Of a stretch of 64,000 nucleotides of DNA, positions 22,151 through 34,947 are shown piece after piece (position 1 is the first letter of the stretch; each line of letters opens with the position of its first letter). This stretch comes from Telopea speciosissima (taxonomy: Eukaryota; Streptophyta; Magnoliopsida; Proteales; Proteaceae), in NCBI RefSeq assembly GCF_018873765.1, contig NC_057925.1, positions 8,195,568-8,259,567 of the forward strand, given 5' to 3'. The notes beneath the pieces are model-generated. The model was given only the letters and a program-made list of their open reading frames with translations, did not search any database and was not told where the DNA came from. The translations under genes were made by a program, and so were the position numbers.

Positions 22151-25100
22151 GAACAAAGAAGAAGAATCTACAATGATCGATACATCATCTCTATGTCACT
22201 GTATAGTTCAATCATATCTTCTAATGATATCCCCAAAAGAACAAAGTAAGAAAGAACTATTGCAGACACATTTTTGCTAACTTTCAGCTAAGAAACATGG
22301 CCAGATTTTCAGTACATCATCTATATCTAATTTCAACCAAAGAACATGCCTAAACTACCATGAAAAATACAATGCTAACAGTTATATCTTTAAGGTTGAA
22401 AATAGAGTTCCAAAAATACCCAAGTTTGAAAAGAGAACAAAGGAAATCCTAAACCAAATGGAGTAAGTTCCCTACTTGAGTTAGAAAAAGATAATAAAGT
22501 CAAAAAACCCAGAAAACTACTACTCCCTTGGCTGAAAATGCTCATTGTTTTTCTATTCTCCTTCTCTGACCTTCCTCTCTCTTGTCTCATATAACTCTGC
22601 AGCAATGTACATTGACCTAACAAGGAAAACATACAGACACATTTATTCGAAAGTGAAGAAAATAAATACAAAGCAACAATTAAAAATAATTAATGTGGAG
22701 AAGGAAGTCGTGTTTTTTACAAAATTTGTTCCATGAAACAACTTCTTCACGACTGAACTGCCATGCAAAGTTCCACACCACACCACAACACCTATCTTTG
22801 CTTATTTTTGGAGTTTCTAGAACATTATAAAAAAATAAAAATAAAAAACCGGTATGTATGAATCAAACAAATTTCCATGTACCCTAGAGTTGCATTGGGG
22901 AGCCAATAGCAATGGGGAGTGCAGTATACAAAATGGGAATTAGAATGAAAGGAAGAGTAATTATTGAGAAAGAACCATGAACAACTCTATGCCATCAAGT
23001 GAAGTTTGCTACACGGAAAGCTACTCATTTAAAAACATCTAGACCAATTTACAAAAGAAGAAAAGACTATCCATTACCTCATCAACATCTCCATTGTCGT
23101 TATAAGAATAATAAGTTAGTAGGCCAAGAGAAAAGTATGAAGTCAAATTCAGATTACCATAGATGTTGGAGCATAGGACATCATGTTTTCATCCCCAAGA
23201 AACTACATAGATGGTGTCCAATCATTACTCTTGTAACAGGAGGTGGGGGAGCAATCATCTATGCTGGAGATCTCAAATGGGTAGTTGAAGGTGGTGTTGG
23301 TGAGAAAGAGGAGAATTCTCAGCAGAAGTACGTAGTTATAATGCTACTGATCATCTGGGATTAAGAAGATTAAGAATATGCTAGGGCTGAACAGAAGAGA
23401 TTGTTTGGGATTACACCATTATCAGTTCTAACTACTCCAGTCACTCTCAATGTCTAGACTGAATTCTGAAGTGAATAATTTTCCAATCAGTGACTACATT
23501 AGACAGCTGGGTATAAAAAAGAAAAAAGCCCAAACAATGGACCACCCATCCAAGTGGGTCAATATGTGGCTATTAAGTACACTTTAATAGCCAATGTTAG
23601 GTAAGTGCGTTACCCAAAAAAAAGTTTAGTGCCGTCTCTTATCTAAATAGAACTGCACTGGTTTCGTTAGAGTATGTAGAACCCATGAAATCCGCCGTTG
23701 GGTATCTCCTTAGAGAGAGAAGTTGTGGCAGAGCAGGTCAATGCCATACTATTGTCAACGAATCCCAACATGAAAGACTCACCAAAGCACAATAAAACTG
23801 ATACCTCAAGAAGAGACAATACAATAGTGCAACACTGCAACCATTAAATTCAGAACAACAATAAAATAAAATAACCCAGGTAGTGTTCTAATCTATTAAA
23901 CTGTCACAACTCACAAGCAACACAAGAGCTGAAAAGAGAAGATATATAAGGGGGTTTCGGCTACACCGTCGTGTATTAGCAACCGAGAAGTCAGAGAACC
24001 AAGCCTGTTAGAGTAGTCGCAGCAGATCTACACTGCCAAAAAAATAAATAAATAGAGATTTTTATATGAAAGTCGAACAGGGCTTTACCAAAAAAAAAAA
24101 AAAACAGAACAGGGAGAAGAAACGAAACTTCTGATTCACAGACCACGTTTCCCATCTTAGAGAACCAGATATAAATTAAATGCAAAATAGAATGAAATGA
24201 AAGAGATTCTTACAGGAATGTAATTGCTGCAAGAGAAAGTTGGCGAGGGAGGGATCCTTAAGCAAACTGCCGCTGCAATCGAACGGATATGGAGAAGAAG
24301 AGGAGGAACCGAGTCGCGCTGCAACCGAACGGAGATGGAGAAGATGAGGACGAACAGATTCGTCGCTGCTGCAACCAGAGATGGAGATGGAGAAGAAGGA
24401 GAAGAATAAGAAGACGATTGGGGTTTGGGGGAAGGCTGCGGCTGTGCTAGGGTTCGAACAAAATGGGAAATTGGGAAAAGAAGAAGTTAGAGAATGAGCT
24501 ACTTTTTAAGTTTTAACTTTTAAAACTTTACTTGCTTAAGCCCAAAAAAAAAAAAAAAAAAGAATTTCACTTACAGCAGTATTTCAGAAGCATTAAGAGC
24601 TCATAGTTATGGGACTTACACCTAATAGTACAGCTTATGACGCATTCCTAGCTATTAACAAAAAGGAAGTATAAAAAAAATTCATAAATGCATAAAGATG
24701 TTGAAGTAAGCTCATGAGAAGTGGGGGGGGGGGGGACCCAAAACTTAATTAAAAGAACAAAAAAGAGAGAAAAATTGGTGAACAAATATGTCAAACTTAA
24801 AAGGAAAACAACATAAAAAATAATTAGAACAAATAAAAAGAATACGATCTGTCAAAGAATGAAGAAGGTTCCCAAAGTGTACACATGTTGAGAAGCCATG
24901 AAAACCCAACATAGTAGACGAAACAACAGTTCTCAGTCAAACAAAACTGGAACAAGAGCATTCATGCTCATGCCATTCAAGCTAATATCACTACAAAAAT
25001 AAATATGCACTAATGTATTCATAGTAGTAGAGGAAAATCTTAGACGATTAAATAGGAATACTAAGAGAAATACAAAATGACCACCCACAGGAAGAGATGA

Positions 25101-27279
25101 AAGAGTACTCAGAGCAAAGAGTCGAGAAACATAGGTAGAAGAAAAGTGCCTCTATTCTGTAATCAAGTAAATTAATATATGTAAAATTAGCCATCATAGG
25201 TTTGAACAGATTCAGAAAACGCAGAATCATTAAAATCCAAAATATTAAATAAAACAACGAAAAGAGAAGGAAAAATTATCAATGCCTTCAGGAATGTAAC
25301 AGTAACAAATTAACAACAAATAATTTAAAGAACATAACCTGTCAAACCAGAATCATATCCAATCCAAAATTGATTAATAACCATCTGAATCAAAACTGAA
25401 ACATAAGAGAGAGAAAGAGAGAGAGACCTAACCGAGCCAACATCAACATCCAAAAAGATAGAGGGGAAGGTGGGGCTATGTGCACCTTCAACGCCGGGAA
25501 ATTCAAACCACAAATCTGCAGAAGCACAATGAACATATATTGGAATGAGACAGATGCAAACCATGTTCAACATCCTATCCATTGCTATTCGTTAGGGAGA
25601 TGGATAAATTTAGCACTTAGATCTGTAAAGGTAATTTAATTAGGACAATTTGTATGGATTGAAAGATTTTTTTTTTTTTTTTGTGTGTGTGGAAATCAAT
25701 AAAGCATCTCTTTGGAGAGGAAGAGAGAGAGAAAGAGAGGATTGTTGCTGTTGTAGTTCTGAACTATAGTATTTGTTATTCATGATAGTCATCTAATACT
25801 TTCACTTGCAATCTAATAACGTTTATGCTTGTGATGTAAGATCTTTTCTTAGCTGGTCTCTCAATCTTACTGTCAATACCTAATTAGTAGCAGTTATCCA
25901 TGATTTTTAATGTCCACATGGTGTCTTCTCTACATGAATGCTAACTTGCTCTGAAATACACACATCATGCAACTATAATGGCTCTAGGAGAGGAAAGAAA
26001 ATAATATCTTATGAGACCCTAACAAATGTATAAACCTAAGTAACAATGATTTAACACAAATAGGATGATCAAAGAGCATCAATCAATAGTCCTTTATAAC
26101 TTTTTCAGTATTGGGCCCATGAAGCAAACAGTAATTCTTTCAGTCACTGCTCCATGAAACTATCTCTTTGCAAATTCTGTTATGTGAAGTTCGACACCAC
26201 ACCACATGCTGACTGTGGAGTATCCATGCGTGAATTGAACAAAAATTCCCTGACAGATTTGAAATTTACACAACATTTATCACAGGCATAGCATCAAACA
26301 TTCTAAGTGCAGTTAGATCTCCTTACACTTGGTTGAATATATTAGCTATTCACCCAAAAAAAAAAGAAAAAGAGCAACAGTCTATGATTCTTTCAATGAA
26401 ATTCAACCACATGAGATCCAAATGAAAAATAGATGTTAGAGATTATATATTGAAGAAATTTGTCAGATCTCATAAATAGAAACTGCTGATTGGTATGAGT
26501 TCCATTGAAAATCAAAAGCATATGTTCAATGGGCAGACACTTATCCACATATAGCCAACAAAACCCTATCCAACCTCAAAAAAGACGCAGGGAAAAAACG
26601 GATAAAAGAAGGGAAAAAATAATAATTTAACGGTTCACAGACGATTACATCTCCATTAATTCAAATATAGGAGATAATACTTCCACGCATAGAAACGATA
26701 GCACACACAAAAAATGTTAAAAAAAATATTAGTTAGATAATTAGGGATGTAGAACAACACCTGATTCCAAGAAGAGATAACTGTGTATTCTTCTCTGTTC
26801 TACAATGTAAGAAGCCAATGGAGGGATGTATCTCTGAAGCTAGGGAAATGAGAGAAGGACATTCGAGAAAGGGAAAGGAACAATAGAAACAAAGGAATAA
26901 GCAGTAATTAGAAATTCACCAAACAAACAAAAATTGCAGAGAGGAAGAAAGGGCAGTATGTAGCCTCAATCCTATTCGTACCAAACTTGAATTGCTTTTG
27001 CAATCCCCGCCTGATTCCTGGAGCAGCAAGAAAGGGCAGTATGTAGGAGAGAGGGATGGAATATGGAAGATATACTCATGTTGCATGCAGTGTGTCGATG
27101 GGAGGTGTCCATTCCCAGAGGTCAGCACTGTGGATGGACGACGGTTCAGAGGTGGAGGGGAGAGAGAGGAAGGTTTGCATCTGTTGGGTGAGGGAACGCT
27201 TTTTTGTCATTAATGAGAAATTAGTAGAAGCGCATTACCTCATAGAAGCAGCAAAGGGTTGTAAATAATTTAATCCTTC

Positions 27280-27314
<35 letters not shown>

Positions 27315-27671
27315 ACATTAAATTAAATGAAATGTTCATCTACTATTGAGCTGTAGAAGAAAATAACACCTATACATATATTACAATGAGTAAAAGCTTT
27401 CTCACATGAATACATAAATACATAATTAAATTAGAAGTTCACAAGTGCTCTTTTTCCATGTTATAAACCTAATAACAGAATAGGCTGCCAAGTTGGCAGA
27501 TGATTTTCAAAATGGGCATGCAGGAAGTTCAACATTTCATGGACACAAGTTTTTAAAGCTTATTAGGTGAAGTGCCATCATTAAACAACAATAAGGAAAA
27601 TAGATAATTTCCTCAACATGCTTCTATTTAGTTTAATGATCCCATCATGGTTTCTGTTAGCACTTTTATCA
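22151..27671. other. CACTA interior, mostly unassigned
   Basis: AT-rich sequence without a transposase-like or other recognised coding exon. Near-repeats exist (about 22740-22790 resembles 26140-26205; a 17 bp AAGAAAGGGCAGTATGT copy at about 26946 and 27029), and a (GA)n microsatellite at 27283-27310. 24200-24480, read on the minus strand, looks like a gene leader (CGAACCCTAGC, pyrimidine-rich, then CCTGTAAGA like a splice donor), possibly a captured 5' UTR exon of an unknown gene. Confidence 0.45.
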
Positions 27672-28831
27672 TTTTTCGAAAAAATCAACCCATATCTAGC
27701 GGCCATTGATCTCATAGCCTTGAAGATTGCGGCGAGCACTAAGAGCTATCTCTTCAGATTTGTACTCAAAGAACCCATAACCTTTTGATTTTCTCGTTTC
27801 TCTATCAATAACTAATCTGGAATAAACAAAGCAAATGAGGAACTGAAAGGAGGGCCATGCAAACATTTATAACAATGTAAAATATACCCTATGGACATAG
27901 AGGACTGCCAACTTGAAATTCATCCAGTTCATGGCAGAGTGGAAAGTCGAGCAGTTTATAGTTTCATTAGAAAGTAGAAAGTGATGCAACTGCTCATATA
28001 ATATATGATGGCATACCATTGTTTTCTTACAAAAGAGAATTCGTGTCACATCAATCAAATCAATTTACATTCATCAATCAATTAGAATACTCCCTAAAGT
28101 AGGCTAAAATAGGAATTGAATATAGATGGCTAACACACAGTTTCAGGAAAAAGAACACTGATTCATTCAGTTTAGAGTTAATATCTTGTGCATAAAACCA
28201 GTACAAATAGTTTCATCAGAATATTTCTCTCATGCTTAATCATAAGGGTTCACAACAGTTTCCAAAGCAACAATCTTGAAGTTGAAGTGGGTGCCCACTA
28301 TTTTGCTTGAAAGTGAACTGTTTTCTTATATATGGAGATACATGTGGTGATTGAACATAGAGGGCTTTTGGATATATATGAGTTTGTTTTAATATTGGCA
28401 TAGTACCTCTACTGCACAATTGGCATTTATAACCAATCCAGGCCTCCAAGTTAAATGTAAGGAGTTTACTTCCAATATGGATATACAGAAATATTCCCTC
28501 TTTTTTTACCAAAACAAATACAGAAAAGGAAAAGGTAGTAGGGGAAGGGGAGAGAGAGATACTGTCCAGTACCATAAGATAGGTCCAACCTATATACAAA
28601 TTTGTATTAGCTATTCTTTAGTCGCATCGTACGGTATGTTTCCAACAGCAATGATTCAAACGAAATCAATGGAATAGTTGAGCAAACCATCCAATTCAAT
28701 CCCAGAATTTCATGCCTATCACCCGAAATTCATCACTCAACAATGAAACCTAATTATATAATCAATAACTTAGACAGAGAGAGAGATGTTTATAACAAAC
28801 CAAATATGTGCCCGTGCTGAGAGCTAGCCAT
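27672..28831 (-). pseudogene. CSTF64: Captured 5' part of CstF64 (cleavage stimulation factor 64 kDa, RRM)
   Basis: Three exon remnants in the right order on the minus strand. Exon 1, 28831-28801: MASSQHGHIF, then a GT donor; CstF64 starts MASSQHRCVF. Exon 2, from 28645 down to about 28580: VGNIPYDATKE, stop, LIQIC, then VGP; the phase joins exon 1 exactly (TTTG + TTGGAAAC), and the acceptor AG has become TG. Exon 3, about 27816-27672, after a good CCAG acceptor: [39 protein letters not shown], stop, IWVDF. These are the RNP motifs of the CstF64 RRM, which binds GU-rich RNA downstream of poly(A) sites. In-frame stops and the lost acceptor make it a pseudogene. Its place inside CACTA ends indicates gene capture. 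Confidence 0.88.
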
Positions 28832-29619
28832 CTTTCATAAGAAGAAAGAGAAGCCATCTTAGAAGAAGATTATTAGATCGATCTTCTTCCTCAACATTCT
28901 GCTTTTCCAAAAACTACCTTCTTTTCTTCCTTGGGCTCTCTCTCTCACTTCTGCCTACGAAGCGGTAGATCTTCTCCCGATGATGACCAATATTCTGTCT
29001 TCTCTCTGCCCGTCGTTTCAACTATAGATCTGCTCATATAAACAGTCCAATAGAAAACCCCATTTCTCAACAAGCCCCTACCAAATTTATTCGGAACCCT
29101 AATGCAAAGAAGACGAAACCAAAATATTGTAGGGAAAGAAGCACCTTTGTCTTCCGACCACCAGGAGAAAAGTAACCTCAAGCAGAGAAGACAAGACAAA
29201 AATCTAGAAATCTAGAAAGGAGAGAGGCATAAACATGAGAAAAACGCAATCAGCGAGCATGGTTAAAAACCCAACTCTCGATTAGGCCGATGACGCAGAC
29301 TAAGAAGAAGAAGGAAACCCAAATTAAGAAGAAATCGATTGATCAAGTTGGGAAAAAAAGAGACCCCGATTAAGAAGAAGGAAACCGAAGAACAGAGGGT
29401 AACCAAAAAGCACAAGAAAAGTAGAAGAAGTGGGACGGTGAGAGATTGAGAGAGATTTGAGGGAGAATGCAAGAGATTGAGAGAGATTTGAGACATCATG
29501 ATAGATTGAGAGAGAAACGTGAGGGATTGTGATTTGAGACTTTAGAGAGGATATCGTTCGGGCGCGGCAAGAGGCGGGAAATGAATAATGCTTGGAGTTT
29601 TTTCGTGAAACTCCCCATA
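28832..29619. other. CACTA interior right of the CstF64 fragment
   Basis: Purine-rich sequence upstream of the captured first exon. Part may be the CstF64 5' UTR or promoter, but I cannot confirm that by reading. It contains repeated GATTGAGAGAGATTTGAG words (29444-29510). Confidence 0.4.
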
Positions 29620-30045
29620 TAACGGCATTTTTTTCTAAACGCCCTAAAATACATATGGCAGGCGATGAATATAGTATGATATTATGGCATTTACAAGTAA
29701 ACGCCCCCAACGATGTATGATACTACGACGTTTACAAATAAACGCCGTTGTATTTTTACATACCCCGACAATTCAAAACAAATGCCCCTAAAGATGTATG
29801 CTACTGTGGCGATTACAAATAAATGCCGTTGTATCGTTACATACCCCGGCAGTTCAAACCAAACGCCCCCAAAGATGTACTTGTAGCGGCAATTACATAT
29901 AAAAGCCACGATATCGACTTATTATTCTTTATATACCGACGTTTGTTAATAAACGCCCTCGAATGTTCCTATATGACTGCGTTTACTATAAAACACCGCT
30001 AAGGCCGGTCTAAAAATGCCGCGAAAAACCCTTTTTCTGGTAGTA
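29620..30045. repeat. Right subterminal repeat block of the CACTA element
   Basis: Repeated units of about 60-70 bp with ACGGC/AAACGCC cores (TTACAAATAAACGCCGTTGT and variants near 29728, 29813 and 29890) in the same style as the left block. Confidence 0.85.
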
Positions 30046-30243
30046 CACACAACGGACAAGGCCCTCCAAGCTAAGGAGTCAACCGAGCTGTTAATCTCGC
30101 ACATAGAGCCAACGCTTCTTCTCCCTGTAGCATTGAGAAGAAGTGAGAAGATCTGAAACTGCTGTTATGGGATCGCCCTCAGCATTTCCCCCCGGCCATG
30201 GCTGCATCAAAGTTAAGCTTGAAAAAGGGGGTGGTGGAGGAAC

Positions 30244-30412
30244 CATTATCGTCTACGGTTCCCTGACCAATGCGGTTCCCTAGTGCCTCTCACAAGAGGG
30301 GGGTGAGATCCATCCGGGACACCTGACCGAACACTCTGCCTGGGTGGGGTCCACCCTCCTCTTGTGAGAGGCAATAGGGAACCGCACCGGTCAGAGAACC
30401 GTATATGATAAA
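30244..30412. repeat. Foldback MITE with arms of about 45 bp
   Basis: Left arm from about 30244 (CTACGGTTCCCTGACC, then GCGGTTCCCTAGTGCCTCTC) and right arm to about 30412 are imperfect reverse complements. The centre is about 55 bp. No coding content. Long imperfect arms suggest a Mutator-like or foldback MITE; flanking repeats are unclear. Confidence 0.7.
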
Positions 30413-30450
30413 AATTAGGTGGTGGAGGGGCCCATGGGCTTGAGGGGGCC

Positions 30451-30830
30451 TGGGTTGATGTTCTGCTATTGGAAAGAGCTTTGTTGGAAAGAAGTTTGTT
30501 GGGGCTTATGGACGTATATGAGTATTCAACTCCCTAAGGATGTGATTGAAGACATATATAGAAACCCAGTGGAATTGATTGGAGACAAATTGAAGATTTG
30601 ATTGGAGACAAATTGAAGATCATTGGAGCTGTGATTGAATATATTTAAGGCAAGCTATGTGTGCAATATCTTTGTATAATATTCTATTATCACATGTGAT
30701 AATAGGTGTAAAGATTTGTAAAGATTTGTAGAGATCACCCAACCGATTGGGGTGCCCATGTATTATTTAAACCTCATGCAATACAAGATAATCTAAGAAA
30801 TTTCAACCCAATCATGTGTTAGTCTTAACA
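30451..30830. mobile_element. Putative solo LTR, 380 bp, target duplication GGGCC
   Basis: Begins TGGGTTGATGTTC and ends GTCTTAACA, flanked by GGGCC at 30446-30450 and 30831-30835. An internal short tandem repeat (TTGATTGGAGACAAATTGAA, near 30574 and 30598) and promoter-like AT-rich sequence fit a small copia-type LTR. Terminal bases are only partly inverted, so the call rests mainly on TG..CA and the duplication. Confidence 0.55.
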
Positions 30831-30835
30831 GGGCC

Positions 30836-31244
30836 GGGCCTTACAGAACTCCTCAAAGCTTGCATCTGCTTGGCAAGGCCAATTATCATTATGACCCTAT
30901 TTAAGATAGCTTCAGAGAATGTTGATGAAATCATTCTTACAATTTATCCTTGAAATATACGTATCAATTAACAAACCTCACCTTCAACCACTCATTCTCT
31001 CTTCTCGGGGGTATTCATGTCACACGTCAAAACCCCTCTCTCCAGGAATGCCTATTACGCGTCAGAACCCAGAAAAGCTTTTTTCTCCAATTGATAATCT
31101 CCTCTATACAGAGGGATACTTTCTTGAACGCCCTATCCAATAGATTTGAATAAATACGCTCCTCTAAAAAGACTTTTAAAGTCACATGTTTGGTCGGCTA
31201 TTTAAATCCCCTTCACATAAATGGCTGCAACAGGTATGGTGTAA
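30836..31244. other. Intergenic, no gene recognised
   Basis: Nothing supported. Confidence 0.4.
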
Positions 31245-31257
31245 CCCTCTCGCATGG

Positions 31258-31430
31258 TCAGTGGTTCAAGTCTCCTTAGCGACACCTAGTCCACATTTAA
31301 TTGCTTTCCAAGAAGTGGAGCCTTTGGGTACCATATTTGACCCCTTGTGGGTCTCCTCATTGCCTCCTTGTGGGGTCCTGTTGTGGTGGATGGCCGGTGG
31401 GGCCTTGAATTGTACCAAAAAAAAAAAACC
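31258..31430 (+). mobile_element. SINE-like retroposon with 13 bp target duplication
   Basis: Flanked by a perfect direct repeat CCCTCTCGCATGG (31245-31257 and 31431-31443) and ending in a 12-base A-tail. Near its left end GTGGTTCAAGTCTCC looks like a pol III box B, while no box A is visible, so it is probably a 5'-truncated tRNA-derived SINE. Confidence 0.75.
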
Positions 31431-31443
31431 CCCTCTCGCATGG

Positions 31444-32411
<968 letters not shown>

Positions 32412-32419
32412 ATTAAGAT

Positions 32420-32944
32420 TAGGGATGCAATAGGGTCGGGTTGGGTTGTGCTTTATAAAATCCTAGCGCAACCCTGAGTCTCCTTAGTTGGGTCCAGGCC
32501 CGACCCAACCCTGACACCCGCCCTCAGGGTCGGGCTGACCCTAATTGGTCTTGATCATGGGAGGGGGAAGGAAATGCATGGGTTGGAATGGGCAGGGGAG
32601 AAAATTATCAATTTTACGTAAAATAACATTATAATAAAATGTATTATATCACTTATTATCTTCATATATAATATATTATATAACAAAATATGGGTGGCTT
32701 TTAAAGTTTATAATATATATATTATATTAATATATATTTTATAGTATAACTTAAAACAGGGTCGGACCGGGCTGGGTCAGGCTTAGCTTGAGGCCTCAAT
32801 CCTGGCCTAGCCCGACCCTTACTCAGGGTCAAAATTTTCCAACGGTGACCCGCCCTCAGGGCTAAATATCTCAGCCCAAACCTTATTCGGACTCAAGGAG
32901 GGCCAAGGCTGGTTCGGGGTGACAGGGCCAAACTTGCACCCCTA
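32420..32944. repeat. hAT-like MITE, full length, 8 bp target duplication
   Basis: Terminal inverted repeats TAGGGATGCAA and TTGCACCCCTA, with a perfect 8 bp duplication ATTAAGAT (32412-32419 and 32945-32952), the length typical of hAT elements. The 525 bp body has GC-rich GACCC/GGGTC outer parts and an AT-rich middle (about 32600-32755). Confidence 0.85.
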
Positions 32945-32952
32945 ATTAAGAT

Positions 32953-34947
32953 ACATCAAATAGGGGAGATTTGTCTTTTCGACCCCTTCTTGTGAGCTGT
33001 ACACGGAATCTTTTGCCAAAATTAAATAAAAGCAAAAAAAAAAAAAAAGGTTGCCATTTGCTTGAAGTGGTGCCAGCTTCTTCTCTATTCTAGTCCCTAC
33101 CGTTTAGTTTTTTTTTTTGGCTTATTGGTTTCTACGTTGGGAAGTCAAACTGTGTTTCTTCTTTAAGCTTATATATAGACATATAGTATTACATTCACTT
33201 GTTTATCTCCCAGAAGCTAAGCTGGAAGGAGAGATCGAGTAGATATCCTGTTTTGAAGCATTTCTCTTTCTATGTGCTTTTTTCTACTTCCAAAATCCAA
33301 TCTGAGCTGCTCTACAACTGGTCTGCAAGAAGAGAAAGAAAAGGGCAGAGGTAAGCCCATTACTTATTTTCCCATTAAATACCAATTTTCTTCCTCTTTT
33401 TTATCTAATTAAGTTAAGGTTTCCAGGTATTGAACTAACCAAATTCATTCAGATTTTACCTCTTAGTTTCCTTGTTCTTTTAGTTCAATATCTGGTAACC
33501 TTAAGAGTCAGTCAATCCTACATATCAACAGTCAGGCTTGATCTCTCTTATCCACCAATCTCTGCCCATATTGAGAGCCAAATCTGACTATAAATCTGAA
33601 GATGTTCTGACAATTTTAAGCATTTTATCATGCACAATCCAACTGTTTTAGGGTAAGAAATCATATACATTCAAGATAACTGCCAATGTGATACAAGTTG
33701 AAACAACCCATTTATGAGAAAGACAAGATAGAGTTCCCTTAAGATCAAGAAAGGTAGTTCTAGGTAAAATTATATTTGTTGGATCAGTTTGAACATGTAT
33801 TCTGAAAATCCATTCCAGTTTTATCTGTAGTGGACAGTACAAAATCTCCTAATCTGTACAGGGCTTATGATATAGATCAGGATTAGCAATTATCAATTCA
33901 TGGAGTTCTTCTGCAACTTCATTTTGTCATCTGCTAAGCAGTGAGTACTTGAAAAGGATTAAAGAACATAGTTTTGTCTTCATTGTTGCATTGGTTCATC
34001 AAGTGTAAGAGTGTTTCCATTTGGGTCTTTTTTCTGGGTAAAATTTTCCATTTGGGTTTTTAATTACATAAGAATAAAAAAAATTAAGCCATCAAGTTCT
34101 ATAAATATATAGATATTTATAAATGTTTGAGGAGCTCCATGGTTATCTTAATTTGATTTTTGTAAGGACCAAAGATCAAAAGTCAAAACAAACAGAACGC
34201 CCAAAACTAGGTCTCTTTGCCTTGGTCAGTATTCATGTATAGAAAGTTTATTTACTTCAGCCATCATGGAAGCTTCCAAATGGTTGAGGCTTAATCACTT
34301 GAATTAAGTTGAATTCTTAGAGCGGTGACTTTTCGATGATCTTTTTCAATCTGAGCACAAATGAGGAAAATTATAACTGAATAATGCAAATACTACATTC
34401 TTCGAAAACAAAAGGCTGTATATTTTTCTAGAATTAAAGAAATGTATAACATTTTACCCAAAAAAATAAAAAGCTGAATTAAAATACCTTCTGTTAATTA
34501 TTTTTTACAGAGCAGAATAGTAAAATACAAGCATACCTTATATTTTCTGTGAAGGAGTAAATAATAAATTTAATTTCAGCTACTTAAGAATTTGTTCGCT
34601 GATGCTGTCTTTTTTATTCTTTGAGGGTGTCCTGGAAATATTATCAGTATTTTCCAGAATTATGCAAGTGATGTCTTCAAGTTTTTGTACTTCAAGAACA
34701 GTAATGAATTGGAAGCCCCTATTCATACTTTCTTCGCAAAAGATTTATCTAACAATAAGTTTTTCAATATTTCCTGTTTCAGGTGTCAGTTAGATAGACC
34801 ATATATAGGATTCTTCTACATCCCTTGCACATGCAAAAAACAAGTGACTGCTTACTAATTTGGTGAAGTTCTATTGGTCTTATACTCTTAGAGTTTCAAC
34901 TGTGAAGTGAATTTATAATGCAGAGTGTGCACAGTACTTCAGCAGAT
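32953..34947. other. Upstream region of the acyltransferase gene
   Basis: Possible untranslated first exon: TATATATAG near 33170, transcript-like CT-rich sequence to a donor CAGAG|GTAAGC near 33352, and an acceptor CTGTTTCAG near 34784. This is inference from splice-like signals only. No other gene is seen. Confidence 0.35.

Larger units (their letters stand above)
21219..30045. mobile_element. CACTA (En/Spm-type) DNA transposon, non-autonomous, about 8.8 kb
   Basis: The left end CACTACAAGAAAAGG at 21219 is a classic plant CACTA terminus. The right end CCCTTTTTCTGGTAGTA at 30029-30045 is its inverted copy with a last-base change (TAGTG to TAGTA). The possible 3 bp target repeat is AAC at left against CAC at right, so not perfect. 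Both ends carry dense subterminal repeats around AAACGCCG, a CACTA hallmark where transposase binds. The interior has no transposase-like frame. Instead it holds decayed exons of CstF64 (minus strand, 27672-28831) and perhaps the leader of another gene (24200-24480). It would depend on transposase supplied elsewhere. Confidence 0.85.
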
